Assembly (NCBI GenBank): GCA_017165825.1
Contig: CM029384.1
Coordinates: 14,614,715 to 14,678,714 of the forward strand
Direction of reading: 5' to 3'
Length of the DNA: 64,000 bases
DNA from: Hepsetus odoe
Taxonomy: Eukaryota; Chordata; Actinopteri; Characiformes; Hepsetidae
Positions 36,725 through 51,937 of the stretch are shown one piece after another (the stretch's first letter is position 1; each line of letters begins with the position of its first letter). The translations under genes and the position numbers were made by a program. The notes under the pieces were generated by a model. That model was given only the letters and a program-made list of their open reading frames with translations, ran no database searches and had not been told where the DNA came from.

Positions 36725-37080
36725 CACAGGGCAGAAATGGAAGTGCACTGTTCCAAGATGTAGAAAGAAGAAATATAGACGCCGTTACAGATACAAACTA
36801 GTCATCAGAAGAAAGAATCAGAAATACTCATTGGAATTTGCAGAAAAAGTATAGAGAGCCATGAAGTTTCTAGAACAGTTTTATGGATTTATGAGACAAA
36901 TATGAATCTCTCCCAAAGAGATGCAATAGCTGATGTTGAAAGAGAGAATATGCTCATGATTTAAAATATTCAAGCTTATCTGCGAAACATGGAGGTACTG
37001 TCATGGCGTGGGCTTGGTGCAATCTTTGTTATTGATGTAATGCACACTGGTAACATTAGAATGAATATTGTTCATATTTT
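36725..37080 (+). pseudogene. very decayed Tc1/mariner-like transposase fragment
   Basis: Short in-frame stretches recall Tc1 transposase order: VLW-x-YETN near 36880 (compare the VLW-DET box) and SAKHGGTVMAWAW near 36980 (compare KHGGGSVMVWGC). Stops separate them. Boundaries are not visible and the call is tentative. Confidence 0.35.
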
Positions 37081-38294
37081 TATGTACGGAATAGCAGATA
37101 TTTCAAGTGCTCATCAAACTCTTAAAAGAAAAAAAAGGCCCCTTTAAAAGACCACTGTGGAAACACAGCCATTTTTGCTACATTATCTCATAACTCATCC
37201 CACATCAGAGTTCACTCCCTTCCACATTCACTTATCCTCATTCCATATTTCACTTCCATGCTCCTATTAATTCACCACCATCTCTTCTCCTCTATCTGCT
37301 GTCTTCCTGTATGTGTGCTAATAGCAGCAGCCTTAGAGGAGCTGCTCTATTACTGAGCCATGGTTCTCTGCTCACTGAGATGATGAGGAGAAGTGGCAGA
37401 GGCTGTCCAGCTCTGTGAGTTAATGTGCTAATGAATACACCTGGAGAGCTGATGGAGGAAGGGTAAGATGTCTCCATGTGAAAAGCCACCAGAGGCAAAA
37501 AAGACAGCTGGGATTGTTGAGGGGGTCAGAGATGCTGGTAAACAAAACCGATGCATTTTAAATCGCAGCCTAATAGGTGGATGTAAAAATTGAGTTTTAT
37601 TTTTAAAAATCCCAGTCATAAATACATCCTGGGACAATATCCGTGGCAGATCACAAACAGGTAAGTTGGGGGTGGCTGGCAATCACAGTACAAATGTAGA
37701 AAAAATATTCAATTGCAGCATTAGACGATGACCGTATCTCACAAAAGATTTGAGTTGAGTGTACGGATTGGAAAGAAAGGGCATGAAAGGGGCACTAGAA
37801 CCACTGATCAGAAGTTTAGGTAAGCTGATGTGTTACACAATAGCTGGACAGGTGGGGAGATTAAATGCGGAATTTGCTGGTGTACAGTGCAGAGTTCTGG
37901 CTGGGCTGAAATTTTGGAAAGAAAGGCTTACACCACCCACATCATGTGATTCTGGCCCCAAAAATAAAGTTGTCTGAACCTGACACAAGCCACATCATCA
38001 AGTATTAAGCAAAATCCAGAACTATTCTACCATTCATATCCATTGCCACCGCTTGGTAAATAATATTCGACAAGATGGTTTTGATTGACTCTTTGTCTGG
38101 TCACAATTATAATCATCAAGCATTCAGATATGTATGTTTAAAGAAACAGTGTAAAATAATAAGACATGATTTGCACTTGTTGAAATTAAACAAGAAATAA
38201 TTTCAATTGTTTTAATCAAATTTACTGTAAAATCAAGCTGCCTGTGTAAACCAGTCCTTTATTTACTAAAACAATGACTTTCATTCACTATGAT

Positions 38295-38493
38295 AGTGGT
38301 AGCGGTGGCCTAGTAGGTTGCCCTGAGGTAGCCTTGAGCAAAGTACCATCCCCGTCACTGCTCCCCGGGCGCTTTCAATAGCTGCCCCCTGCTGCACCTG
38401 TGTGTGCGTGTGTGTGTGTGTGGGTAAAATGCACAGTCTAATTTTGTTGTGGCTCACTGTGTGCTGTGTTTCACAATGACAAGAAAAGTCACT
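38295..38493 (+). mobile_element. SINE family B lacking its B box
   Basis: Head GGTAGCGGTGGCCTAG runs straight into TAGGTTGCCCTGAGGTAGCC; the roughly 45 bases holding the B box are deleted between two CTAG/TAG motifs. The tail contains a GT microsatellite (38397-38424). Confidence 0.78.
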
Positions 38494-39581
38494 TATTTCA
38501 CTTTTCACTATGGATAATGGGATCGCTGGCGATTGTATGAAAAGTCTTGGTCAAATAAGTGGCCTAGATATATTCTTCCTTGCATAATTATCTACTTTAA
38601 TTTTGAATTTATTTGAAAAACAAAAATTATATAATAGAGCACACTTGATTTCTTTAAAACTGGCCATTTTTGAATGGTGTATAGTCTTTAATTGTACACC
38701 TGCATGTATAGTGGGCAGAGGTACCTCAGAGTGGCCTGTGTAGCAGTAGTTTGGGATAAAGATGATTTTCCTTTTCTGCACAAACAGGACAGTTGTTGCA
38801 TTTAATATCTTGTTTGGATTTTAAAGAAAATGCATAAACAGCACAGACTTCATTCTGCCTGTATAAAAAAGTCCAAAGCAGTGGTCTTTATGAAGAACAA
38901 TACACATGTGGAAGTAGAGACACGGATCACTAACCTACACACATAGCCACCCATCCACACACACACCCCCACCCTCAGGAAATTAACTGACATTCTCCTG
39001 CTACCTGCCACAGTCGGAAGCTGTTGATGTGCATATCTGCATATTTCCTGCTGATTTTCAATCTGCATATTTACTGTAGAAGCGTGTGTGTGCATATTTA
39101 GATGTAAACTGGTGGGATGTTTTCTCATTGTGTATATTTGTTTGTATCTGATTTTGCTTTATTCGTTTCACATGCAAACACATTTGCCCAACAGTAAAGG
39201 TTCCACAGATCTGTAAGTATTGGTGACAATTGTTAATAGTTATTCATGTTAAAATCAAAATTAAAGATAATTGGGGAAAAAACAAAAATAAACAAGAGCT
39301 TTGAAAACACTAGTAGTCAATTTCCTGGACAGGGATGAAGCCTAGCCTTGATTTATGAATACATTTGCAGGATATTCAACAAAACACTACATTCTGTATC
39401 AAAGTACCTTTACAGAGTCATTTTACTCTGCTTCCACATTCCTGCTATTTACCTGGGTTGAGGGTCTAGACCATCATAAAAGCACACTCAAACATACATG
39501 CGATACAGTGTATCAAAATGCTAATGCAGCAACACGCGGTTTGTCATAGAGCACAGCTCTCTCTGTCTCTCTTGCACACAG

Positions 39582-39662
39582 ACAGTCAGTCATTTTCTGG
39601 GCTGCTTGTACTAATTAGGGTTGTGGGGGGGGGTGCCTAACCACTAGGCCACTGCTGCCCCA
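39582..39662 (-). mobile_element. SINE remnant with large internal deletion
   Basis: A GGGGCAGCAGTGGCCTAGTG head (minus strand) is joined through a G/C run (39627-39636) to a CCCTAATTAGTACAAGCAGC and CAGAAAATGACTGACTG tail, so only head and tail remain. Confidence 0.6.
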
Positions 39663-40470
39663 CACAGACAATAATTTTAAACTAAACTAAAAGAGAATGT
39701 CTGATTCTGCTCAAGTTCGATTTCAGTTAGTAAGTCGAAGCTTGAGTTGCCACCTTACCGCAGAACCTCCGTTTAAATTTCTGAAACAAATGAACGACAG
39801 CCCTCACAAAGCAATCTCTTCAGCCCTTATTTTTCTGTTCTAATCAGTTGTGAAAAATGGCATAAAGATTCCTAAATTAGACACCTGTGGGCCTCCAGCC
39901 TGATGTCATATTTTCTCAAGGTAAGAGATGCGGTTGTCCCACATTATGTTAAAGGAAACCTGATACCAGTATTTCAGTAACTCACAAACAGTGAGAGTAG
40001 AAGGAGGAGTACAGATTGGGAAGAAGTCACTGATACGCACACCATGCCATACACATGAAGTCATAATGCATGAGGGCAGGGCACTGTATTCCATTGCTTC
40101 ATGGTCCGGTTCTAATGCTCAGCCAATGGAGACCCAAACTGGCAAGCTGCATTGCAAATTGTACTTCAACAGTGGTCAAATTCATGCTACAGTACCTCCT
40201 TTGTGGGACTAAACTAGATTTGCAAGCATTTTTTCCCCAAAATCATCAGTACGCATGGGCAGCCATTACCGGTGGCTGGTTAACCTGTTCTCCTTCCTTG
40301 AATCACTTTTAGTAGGTACTAACTAATGCTGGTTAGACCACTCCACAAGAGCTGATGATACGGAGCCCCCATCAATGATTGCTACCTAATATTTCCCATC
40401 ATTTAACAGTGATAACCTTTCAACTCAATACAAATAGACTTCTCCAACAGGCTGAAACACCTAACTGGTA

Positions 40471-42050
<1,580 letters not shown>

Positions 42051-42194
42051 TAGTTGTTTCAGATGCTAACACCAGTATTAGGTCTTTATCAATAACTTAC
42101 CTGATTTCTCTCATTTAAAACGAAACAGTAGGGGGCCTGTGGGGGGAAACTGGGTAACGTGGAAAAAATGTAAACGTTTGTTAATATATATTTA

Positions 42195-42746
42195 CAGTAC
42201 TGTGCAAAAGTTTTAGGCAGGTGTGAAAAAATGCTGTAAACAAAGAATGCTTTCAGAAATAGAAGTGTTAATCATTTATTTTCATCAATCAACAAAAAGC
42301 AGTGAATGAACAAAAGAGAAATCTAAATCAAATCAATATTTGGCGTGTCCACCGTTTGCCTTCAAAACAGCATCAGTTCTTCTAGGTACACTTGCACACA
42401 GTTGTTGAAGGAACTCGGCTGGTCGGTTGTTCCAGACATGACTGTGTTTCAACCTCCGTGTGACATTGATGATCATCAGCATCTGTTTGGTAAAACTGGT
42501 TGATCAGACACCGACAATCATCCTACAGAATCCCTGACTTTGAGCAAGTGTACCTAGAAGAACTGATGCTGGTTTGAAGGCAAAAGGTAGTAACACCAAA
42601 TATTGATTTGATTTAGATTTTTCTTTTGTTCGCTCACTTTGCATTTTGTAAATTGATAAAAATATACAATCATTATTTATATTTCTGAAAGCATTCTTTG
42701 TTTACAGCTTTTTTTCACACCTGCCTAAAACTTTTGCACAGTACTG
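42195..42746 (-). mobile_element. Tc1-derived MITE, copy 2 (552 bp, different deletion)
   Basis: Termini CAGTACTGTGCAAAAG and CTTTTGCACAGTACTG, flanked by TA. It belongs to the family of the 29.5 and 61.0 kb copies. However, it keeps a different inner part: near 42440-42540 sequence around the transposase amino-terminal region is joined to a short C-terminal piece (42350-42430), so it arose by a separate internal deletion. Confidence 0.88.
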
Positions 42747-43033
42747 TATATATATGTTTTATCAACTTTTTAAACTAAAATAGGTCATAAAGACTAACTG
42801 CAAAAAACAGATCAGCATAAAGGTCATTCAAATGTATTTTAAATAGACCATTTTACAAGAACTTTTACCATTGCTCTCTCAGTTTTGAGGAAAAGGGCTT
42901 TTACTTCAGGCCAAGAAGAAGTAGTACCAAGTCTCAGCAGTACCAAGGTTTTTTGAAGTGAAGAGTTAAAATCCTTTCAATAACTTGCAAAAGTGTTTTG
43001 CTTTCACTTTGATTCTGTCGGGGTGGACTGGAA

Positions 43034-43262
43034 CGGAAAGTGACTATTTGTCATTGTGAAACACAGCAGAGCACACAGTGAAGCAACAAAATTCAACCTC
43101 TTCTTTTCAGCCATTCAGACCATGTAGCAGGGTTTACTATTTACAGGGTCACTATTTAAAGCATCCAGGGAGCAGTGAAGGGCAACCTACTGGTCTGGGA
43201 TTTGAACCTGCAACCTTCCAATCCTGGGGCCTAGTTCCTAACCACTAGTCCATCACTGTCCC
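43034..43262 (-). mobile_element. SINE family B, diverged
   Basis: Minus-strand copy with head GGACAGTGATGGACTAGTGG, B box GCAGGTTCAAATCC and tail CAAATAGTCACTTTCC. A short duplicated block (CACTATTT/TACTATTT) lies in the body. Confidence 0.72.
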
Positions 43263-43289
43263 AAAAAGGACAATTATGGGAGCAACAGG

Positions 43290-43800
43290 GACTTTGTGTA
43301 ATTGTGGAGTCGGGATTACCAAAAGAAGTTTTCTTACAAACAAACGTGAAACACACAAGCATTAATCAACTCAGTACTCACACAACCTCAGGAACACAAG
43401 CCACAATGATACAGGTGGAAAAAAGCTCGGCCAGCTCAGATAATCGGAAGGCTAACTGAAGTTCAAACCTCACAACACTGCTGCAGGTCAGAATCTTCTC
43501 CATGTCCCAGCTAGTCTATTATAACACCCGTGAACAAGCCGTGGTAAATTCTCATAGAGTCAGGATTATGGATTATGTGTTTTATCAAACATAAGCATGT
43601 AACACACAAGCATTAACCAACCACAGTGCTCACACAACCTCCAGAACACAAGCCACAATGATACATAGAGTGAGCAATGACTGACAGCTCTGACTCACTG
43701 AGATCTATATATCTTTACGCTAATGAGGCACACCTGGCCACATAACAAGGCACCAGGAGTGCACAGTCAGGGCTGGGAGCTGTGAAGCATGACTGGTAGG
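43290..43800 (-). repeat. LTR-like repeat with internal duplication
   Basis: On the minus strand a GTGCACTCCTGG...CCAGGTGTGCCTCATTAG segment resembles the promoter part of the units at 2.2 and 62.6 kb. The downstream part occurs twice in the same direction (about 43307-43405 and 43553-43665; both contain ACACACAAGCATTAA and ACACAAGCCACAATGATACA). Ends are not resolved. Confidence 0.5.
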
Positions 43801-45848
43801 CAATATTTCAACTCTTAAAGGCTTTTTTGTTATGCTTTTGATCTTGTATAATGACAGGTCTGGTATTATTACTGCTCTGTCTGAGTGATCTGTCAGAGTT
43901 TCTCTTTACTGCTTTGTTGCTAGTCAATTTTACATGTGTTGAGAGTGCAGCAAAGTCAATGGTTTTGCTTGTTCTGCAGTCCAGCACGCATGACTTTACC
44001 TTTAGATAGTGGAGGTCAGAATGGCCATATTAATTTATGGACTGCTCTACATCTACTTGTAGCATCTTCTAACAGGTTACCAGTATGCACAATTTTCCCT
44101 CTGATTACCCTGTGAAGGGTTGCCAAAGCATCCATTTCGGCTCTTCATTTCCCTTCATTTCCATTTCAATTTATCAAATAGCAACACACACTGATGCCCA
44201 CAAATGCTAGCATTTCAATCCCAGTGGGCAAATATTGATTGCATTGCATGGGGAGGTAATGAATCCACTTTATTAGTCGAAACATACACCAACTGTTTAA
44301 CAAATGAAGTATTTTAAGATAATAAATAAACTAATAAACACATCATGAGGCTAAGGCAACATTTGCCAGTGGGATTAACGAGGCCTAAATACCATGCTAT
44401 AACAGCCGCCCTTCCTTAGTAAACATGCAAGAGGGATTCAAAGCTTAAGTTAAATGCAAAACCATCCAGATTCAGATGCAAAATGCATTTAATCACAAAT
44501 AAATAGGATTCAGAAATCTGGCACAGTCACTCTACATGACTAAGCACCTGCTACCACAATATGCTTAAAAGAGTCAGTCAGGGCTTGGCTGTGGCAGTGG
44601 ACATGGGCATAGGGAACAGTTGGCCATGTTATCCTGAATAAAGGATCGCCAAGGTAACTGTGATGTGTTTGACTAAGAGTGCAAAAAGACCTCAGAAGAT
44701 AAAAAAAAGAAGAAAAAAAAAAAAAAAAACTAAACACGTTCCTCAGATTCTAAACCCAACACACTTTTATTTCTGTGATGCATATTTGAAGTGGATATTA
44801 AATGATAAGTAGTTAAAAAAATAAGTAGTTGAAATGAGAAGCAATTGTGCGGCTGTTTAAGCAAGCTAATCTAATTCTGTGTGTGGCATCCTTGAGTTAG
44901 GTGAGAGAATTAGACAGTAGATCTCAGAGTTTCATGCCCATAACACACTTGATCCAATCTATCAGGTTATTAGAAAGTCTGTCATGAGTCAAAGTAGCTT
45001 TGCAAGGGCAGAGGAAAAAGTAAAATGGGAGGTACATGAGAAGCGGTTTATTTCTACATCACTTTTATAAAACAAAACCAGCTACCCACATTGTATCTTC
45101 CTGCCATAATCTCTTGTCACACTTGTTAATGTTTACTAGTTTGTATTGTGTATGTTAGCAAGTTTAGTAATACTTATGATGAATTCATTTCAGAGGTGTC
45201 GTGGATGGGGCTGGTTATGGCGACAAATGTAAGTCAATGCCATTTTTCCACAAATCTTTGAGCAATCAATACAAAAGTGTGAAATAACCAGGGAAAAAGG
45301 CCAGTCACAAGCTCTCACATTCTTGCAGTCTTTTCTCTAGATCTAATAATACAAGCCATTCATTTACCTCCATCTCCTTCAGAGCCTATTGTTGTAAATT
45401 AGTGATCTCCTGAATCAAACTCAAAGCTGACCTTTATTGGTGTCTGGATTGCATCTCTAGCCTATGGTGGCTGAACTTTGCTGAGTTAGTAGATGCAGTA
45501 GTCCAAGGGATCTTAATTGGATGCAAATCCTGTAAATGATCTGCCCCTAAAAACTGCCACAGAACCAGTGCAAAATATTCTGAGCCACTTTATGGTTTAA
45601 TAAGTAAGAAAAAAGAGACTGATCAAAATCAAATTTAAATGTCCTCATATAATTTATTTGCATGAAAAAGAACTGACATGTAAGGAAATAGAAAAAAAAA
45701 ATATGACAAATAAATAAAAATAAAGAAACTGGTTTGTGGTATAAACTGTACAAATTCAATACATCATTATAAAAAAATAAAGGATATGCTGTGTTTGTTT
45801 CTAAACAGCTCTCTCATTTATGTGATCATAAAAAAATCTTTAGTATGA

Positions 45849-45850
<2 letters not shown>

Positions 45851-45898
<48 letters not shown>
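45851..45898 (+). repeat. AT microsatellite
   Basis: Uninterrupted AT repeat, about 24 units. Confidence 0.95.
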
Positions 45899-45899
<1 letters not shown>

Positions 45900-45900
<1 letters not shown>

Positions 45901-46830
45901 CTAGGCATCCTGATTTGAAGGAGAACCTCTTCCTCAGTCACTCTGTGTTGGCCTTCAGAGAGCAGATATGATTCCCTGACGGCAACGAAGACAAGAGCCT
46001 ATTGTTAGACTGGCTGAAGTCCTTCATTATCTTCTTGGACTTGGTCCAGCACCACTTTTTGTAGACAGACTACAGATCAGGGAATTTAGTTCAGATGGTG
46101 TGCTGAATGACTGTACTGCCCTTTGGAGAGCCTCTCTATCCTGCTTGGCACTGTTCCCGTCAGGATGTTTTCAGTGATGTAGGTGTTAAAGTTCCTTTGT
46201 AGCAGAGGGCAGTTTAAAGTTCCTTTAACGTATAAGGAGGTAAAAACACAGACAGGCCTCCTGTTAATGTGTCCAGACCATAACAGGTCCTGCATGATGT
46301 GGACCACAAGGTACTAGAAACTGACCACTCTCTTTGTTTGGGTTCCGCTGATCCTAAAAAGGTGGTACGTTGCTCCACACTTGCTTATTTGCTTGAGATT
46401 CTTTTTCTTATTGTGGCTGAGGTGGGGGGTTTTCTCCTGGCTTTTAATCTCCTTCAGACATGTTTTCTCATCATCAGAGATCAGGCCCACCACAACTGTC
46501 AGCAGCAAACTTGACAATGGTGGAGGAGTTGAAAGTGGCTAGGCAGTTGTAGATGCACAATAAGTGCATCAAAGCAGATAGGCTTCAGTGCTGAGGGAGA
46601 GGGAGGCTGAGTCTAGCCTATTCTTCTGCACTGCTTATGGACTGCCTGTCAGGAGGTTGTAGATCCACTGGCACAGAAATGGGCAAAGTCCAAGATCTCT
46701 AGTTGTTGTAATAAGCATTCCAGTTATTCTCTTATCCAGCATCCAGATCTTGAGCCATTTTGTACTGGTTGGTGTCCCACTACTCAGCTTTACAGTTAAC
46801 ACGAGCTTTGCTCAAAGAGAACAGAAGTGA
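45900..46830 (-). pseudogene. decayed non-LTR reverse transcriptase fragment (CR1/L2/Rex1-like)
   Basis: Read on the minus strand, pieces resemble the end of a jockey/CR1-type fish LINE: a WI-x-N-LLTGSP segment (about 46630-46680), a KFA-x-D...GP-x-L catalytic-box remnant (about 46480-46520), and near the low end SLPSG after an IMKDFSQSNNRL segment (about 45960-46020). Stops and frameshifts are frequent. I recognise the pattern from memory of fish LINEs; family assignment is tentative. Confidence 0.45.
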
Positions 46831-49800
46831 CAGAGTCTCTATTTGAGCTGAGTCACTCAGTTATTTGAATATTTATGTCTACATAACACACAATGATTGC
46901 CAACAGTGTGAGCAGTTCATTCTTTGAGGCTGTTAGAGATCTTTTAAACTGAATTCCAGAATACATAATAGCAGTCAAAAGTCTATAACCACAATTAAAT
47001 CTAAATTTTTTTTTGAAACTCAAAATACACCCCAAATAAACAACAGAACACTTTAGATATTACTTCTGTGTTAAATTAGAAAGTAAAATTTGAAAAAAAA
47101 AATAATAATAATTCTGATTTAGGGCTTTGGCCCACTTTATTCGAATTTCTGACTTGCTGTAGAATATTAAGATTAAGAATATTAATGCTGCACACTCTTT
47201 ATCTTATCCTGAAGATCAGTGCTGCAAGATTGCCTGGAATGGCCAATTCTCAGCCACCCCTCAATCTCCCAGGGGCCAGTTCTTGGCTCATTTATGTTCC
47301 CTTTTTACAATAAATTATTGGAAGCTCACACAGCTTCTCTTTTTGCTATGCTGTTACACCGAACACTTCTTGTTTGAGCTTTAGACATTTCCAGTCCCAG
47401 TTATGTCTGGAATTAGTCACCAAACACAAGCACATTATACACCACAAAAGAAAATGTTACATTTATTTGTAGCTTATGAAAGTGTATACTTGACAGTAAG
47501 TAAATATACCTTCTTTTTATATTAGAAAAGAATATATATTCTTATTATTTTATATATTATCTTTTTGCCTGCATATTTTCACATGTACACACGTTCCCTT
47601 ACGTTGTTTCACTATAGCTCTCAAACCCAGGTTCACTTTTGCTGCTCCAGTCCCCCTAAACTCTGCTCTGCACTAATAATTTATACATGGTCCATGGCCC
47701 CTCTAGATAAAAGATGACTCTTAAAGTACATTTTTAAATGTATTAATTTGAATTTACCTTTCACTTTCAACATTAAGTTAGATTCTTTAGTGTTTAGGAG
47801 TTTAAAAGTATATATTAGTTTAATATAGGGATTGGGGATTAATATGGGGGAAGGGATATTTTTAAACTAACGTCCAAATGGAGTTCAGGGAGCCACTGCA
47901 ACTTAACTGAACAGGGGTTCCTAGCAAAAGACACTGAAGATGCACCCATATGAGTTGTACCCTATTGATGTGTTCCCTGAGAAATACACTTTTTGCTTTT
48001 TTTATTTATGTTTCAGTTTTCTTCAGATGTCTTCTGCATTTAACATCTGATTATTGTTTACTTATAAAACTGCCTTTTCATATTCTTCAAGGTTTAATTC
48101 AGCATTTATATGATTAGATCAAGCTATAATAGAACAAATGCCTAGAGCCACTCTGGTTTCTTTCTAATTAGTTGGGGAGTCACCTTGTTTGAGTAAAAGC
48201 TCTATTTTATTTTTTATCAAAATGTCTTATGAGATCCAAAAACTTTGTCCTTCAGGAAACCTTAAGAATTATTTCTCAACAACTTGACAAAAGGTCTTTG
48301 CTCAGTACTGTATAATAGTGAATCTGAAGAATATTATGTGATGATGATGAGATCTGAAATTACCCCCAGTAAGTAGTAAGTAGCACATGTGGAGAATCTT
48401 CAAGTGTGTTAGAAAAGCATCTAGGGGCTCCTCAGGTTGCTCCTTGAAGGAATCTCAAGAGTGTACAAAACTGGCCACAAAAACCCATCCTTTTAATTGG
48501 CTGCTGATGGCATTTCCTTACAATTTCATGTTTTCGTATTTTTAGTCATTTTAGAGTTGTGCACACAGTTAGTTAGTCTTTTTGTAAAATGTGCATGAGC
48601 AGCAGTGCGGGCATTAAAATGCCCATTAGCATGCCCTCTCCCAGTGGGGAACAATGAACATCTGCAGGCAGACATCAGCCGCTGCCCCATAGGGTGCAAT
48701 ACAAATAGCTACTTAACAGGAATGTGTTGAGAAAATCGATTTTGTAGCAGTCCTCATAAAATGGAGTAGTTAAAGAAGATTAGCTAGAGTACATTAAAAG
48801 GTTCTTCCATTAACATTCAGCTAAGGAATGGGCCAACAATAGGTTTGCTTTATATGCAGATGAAAACACTCTTGCTTTTGCACACTTGACCCCAAAGTTT
48901 CCCTGAAAGGGAAACTGAACTTAGATTATACTTTACACTTTAATAGAAACACTTAGACTGCACTTCCTGCAAATCTTAAAGTTTAACTATAGCATAGACT
49001 AGAGCATTTGAGTACATAGTGTAGCTGTGTGTTTTCATGTCAGCTTCTGCACAAAAATAATAACAATAATATAATAATTAGAATTAAACGAAACCTTATG
49101 CTCTTTTTTGTTCTTTTGAAGCTCCTCTTATTCAGCATCTGGGCACTTAGACTTCAAGAGTGCAAAAGAGCATATCAGCAAAATCCACAAGTAGAAATAA
49201 ATTATAACACTTAATAATAAGATTAATAAATCCTGGGTGCAGCTTCAAACTCTCTGATGACTTCTTCCTGGACTTTGACAATAAACAGTGGTGAGGCGTG
49301 TTTGCTTATAGCTCACTTTTCATGTTTTATGGGATTGATTAGAGAACTTGTGAGGTGAAGTCGGCCGCCTCACTGCAGAACAAAAGCATTCTGGAACTTC
49401 TTGCCTGTCAGACAGGGAATAAATACAAAGAACAAGGTGTTTTCAATCTCCAGAAAGCCACAGACTGTAACGATATCGCTGCTGCTTATCCAGGGTTAAC
49501 ATGAAATATGTTCATTTCACTCGCAGGAATGATGTAGTTGATTCCTATCTGCAGTTTTTCTGCCCAGCAACACCCCAACACCCAAACAAGACTAAAGATA
49601 CAGCAGACATGTCTTTACATGTCTTTCATATAGCTAGTCGGGATGAATTCCTCCATTGAAACAGATGACCATAAAAAGTTATGAAAATGCTGTTGTGGTT
49701 TAACAACTTAGTCAAAAAGGCAATATAACAGACAAGCTTTCAGTGAGATAAGAGAAAAATCCTTAGAAATATATGTGCCAGAGGGACTATTCCATGGCCA

Positions 49801-50869
49801 CAAATGTGTTTCTCTTAGATATCAACTACTGTGAAGTTGGACATCTTTGGTAGAACAATGGCAAAAATGCAAATTAATCTATTAAATTTTTATTTGTAAG
49901 AGGGATACATTTGCTGCATAATGTTGACCAGTTTAAAATGCTATGCTACTGAGCTGGACTTAGCAGTTGCCGAAAAAAGGACATTAGTACAAGTACAAAA
50001 ATTACAACTCTGAGACTACAAAAAAAGGTGTTCATGAAAAAAAAAAAGCTATAATTGACTTTTAGAATATGTTTTTGAGTCAAACATAAAATATACACTG
50101 TCTGGCTAAAAAGTGAAAGTGTTTTAAAATAAGGAGCTCTTTTAAATTCAGTTGAATAGTCACAGCAAACATCTTCTCTTCCTCATCAAAAAGGACCATC
50201 ATTAGTTGCAATCTTTTCTCCCGTGCAAATAGAACAGCATAAATGTAAAAGCAGATGATTTCTGATGATGGCTGCTCTGAAATATCTGAGCCGACTCTGG
50301 GTGTTGTTTAATTGGCCAGGTGAAACGGCGTCTTTTCTTTGCTTCACCCTCTCGCCCCTCAGTCCTCAGTAAATTAGTGCTGTGAGAGTGTTTGAAAAGT
50401 GAAGACTGCTGATTAATATGGTTCTCTCAGTTCATGCCGTTTAGGTCCTGGCTTATGAATTCTGTCGTCTGGTAATGAGAGCATGGATGTATTTAATGTT
50501 CATGAGGCAAAGGGACTATCAAATGTCTGCAACGGAGCTGTTTAGACCAAAAGATTGAGACTAAATGCTCAGTTGTTATAGGATTCAGTGTTGCTTCATC
50601 TGCCTTTTTCATTTTTCAAATAGCTCTGATACAAGAAGAGAGATCATTCAGGAACATTCAACACTCTACTGCACTCTTTTAAAAGTTACTTTTTTCTTCT
50701 GTGTGTAAATTGTTATACATTTGTGTAACAATTTAAAATATATTTAAAATATTAAATATACATATATTTCAGAGGTTTTTTTCACCTTTTGGCCTTTGAG
50801 TGTTGTGAAAGGATAGAGCGCTCCATCACTATCCTTGTGCTTTAAGATGAGTGAAAGGCTCTATAACTG

Positions 50870-51097
50870 TTTCTCACAGCACACAGCATGGTTCTCAGTG
50901 AACCACCGCCCAATGCATACTCTGCATTTAACCCACACACAGAGAGTGTAAAAGTGGGCAGCCATATCCAGCACCCAGGGAGCAGGGACAATATTTTGCT
51001 CAAGCATAACTCAGGGTAATCTACTGGCCTGGAACTCAAACCCATGACCTTCCATTTATGGGGTCTAGTCCCTAATCATGAGGGCACCGCTGCCTTC
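50870..51097 (-). mobile_element. SINE family B-like, diverged
   Basis: Minus-strand order is preserved: GGCAGCGGTGCCCTCATGA, ATGGGTTTGAGTTCC, CCAGTAGATTACCCTGAGTT, GTCCCTGCTCCCTGGGTGCT. Its tail differs from the other B copies. Confidence 0.65.
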
Positions 51098-51164
51098 TGA
51101 AGACTCAGAAATGGCTCAGAAGATGGAAAGATAAATAAATGGACAGCTGGAGGGGTAGGTGGGT

Positions 51165-51228
51165 GGGTATATGGATGGATGGATGGATGGATAGATAGAT
51201 GGATGGATAGATGGATGGAAAGATAGAT
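51165..51228 (+). repeat. GGAT/GATA microsatellite
   Basis: Interrupted GGAT and GATA units in intron 2, about 0.7 kb before exon 3. Confidence 0.9.
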
Positions 51229-51884
51229 TTGTGCTTGCTAAACATGAGGAGGTGGTTGGGGAGAGAAAGTGTGAGACAAAGAAAAAGAGAAAGGTTTGTT
51301 CCATGAGACGCTTTGTATCAAAGCAAGAAGGTTTTCTTCCTGTAACTGTAATCCTAATAACTGTAACTAAACATGTATTCTCAGCTGCATCTGAAATTTA
51401 CTCATTAATCTTCTTATCAGAAACTTCAGCAAGAACATGTGGACTTTGTCATTTTAATTGGTAACACCAAGAACTTCGTTTTAATATCTGAGCTGCTTTA
51501 CGTTTGTTAGGATGAATTGTCTGATATATGAATTAATTATTTTATTAATAATTTTATTCATATTTATTGTCACAAAGCCAAAATACTTTTGAGTGGAAAT
51601 TGGCACTGGATCCACACACTTGATATGTAATAAATAACAGAATCAAAGCTGTCAAAATACCTTTCTTATTATATAAGGTAGGCAAATCCACTAAAGCAGC
51701 CAATATGCACAATACAATGTAGGAGTTTCTAGTCAAGTGGATGATGAGTGTATAATTATAAAGCCATTTAGGGCAGTAATTCAAACTTCAAACAAGTCAA
51801 CAATGAAATTGTGCCCAAAGAAAGCAAATTAGAAAATGGTGAATGGCTTCATGGTGGTATGTAACCTTTTGTAATTGTTTTAAT

Positions 51885-51937
51885 TTTTCTTTCTTTCTCT
51901 CTCTCTCTGTCTCTCTCTCTCTCTTTGTATGAAGCAG
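51885..51937 (+). promoter_or_regulatory. 3' splice site of intron 2 with CT-microsatellite pyrimidine tract
   Basis: The polypyrimidine tract before exon 3 is a CT-repeat microsatellite (51890-51926) ending in TTTGTATGAAGCAG. The tract lies some 10 bases further from the AG than usual, and the purine-containing TATGAAGC spacer sits between them. A length-variable repeat therefore supplies the splicing signal for a 27.7-kb intron. Confidence 0.6.
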
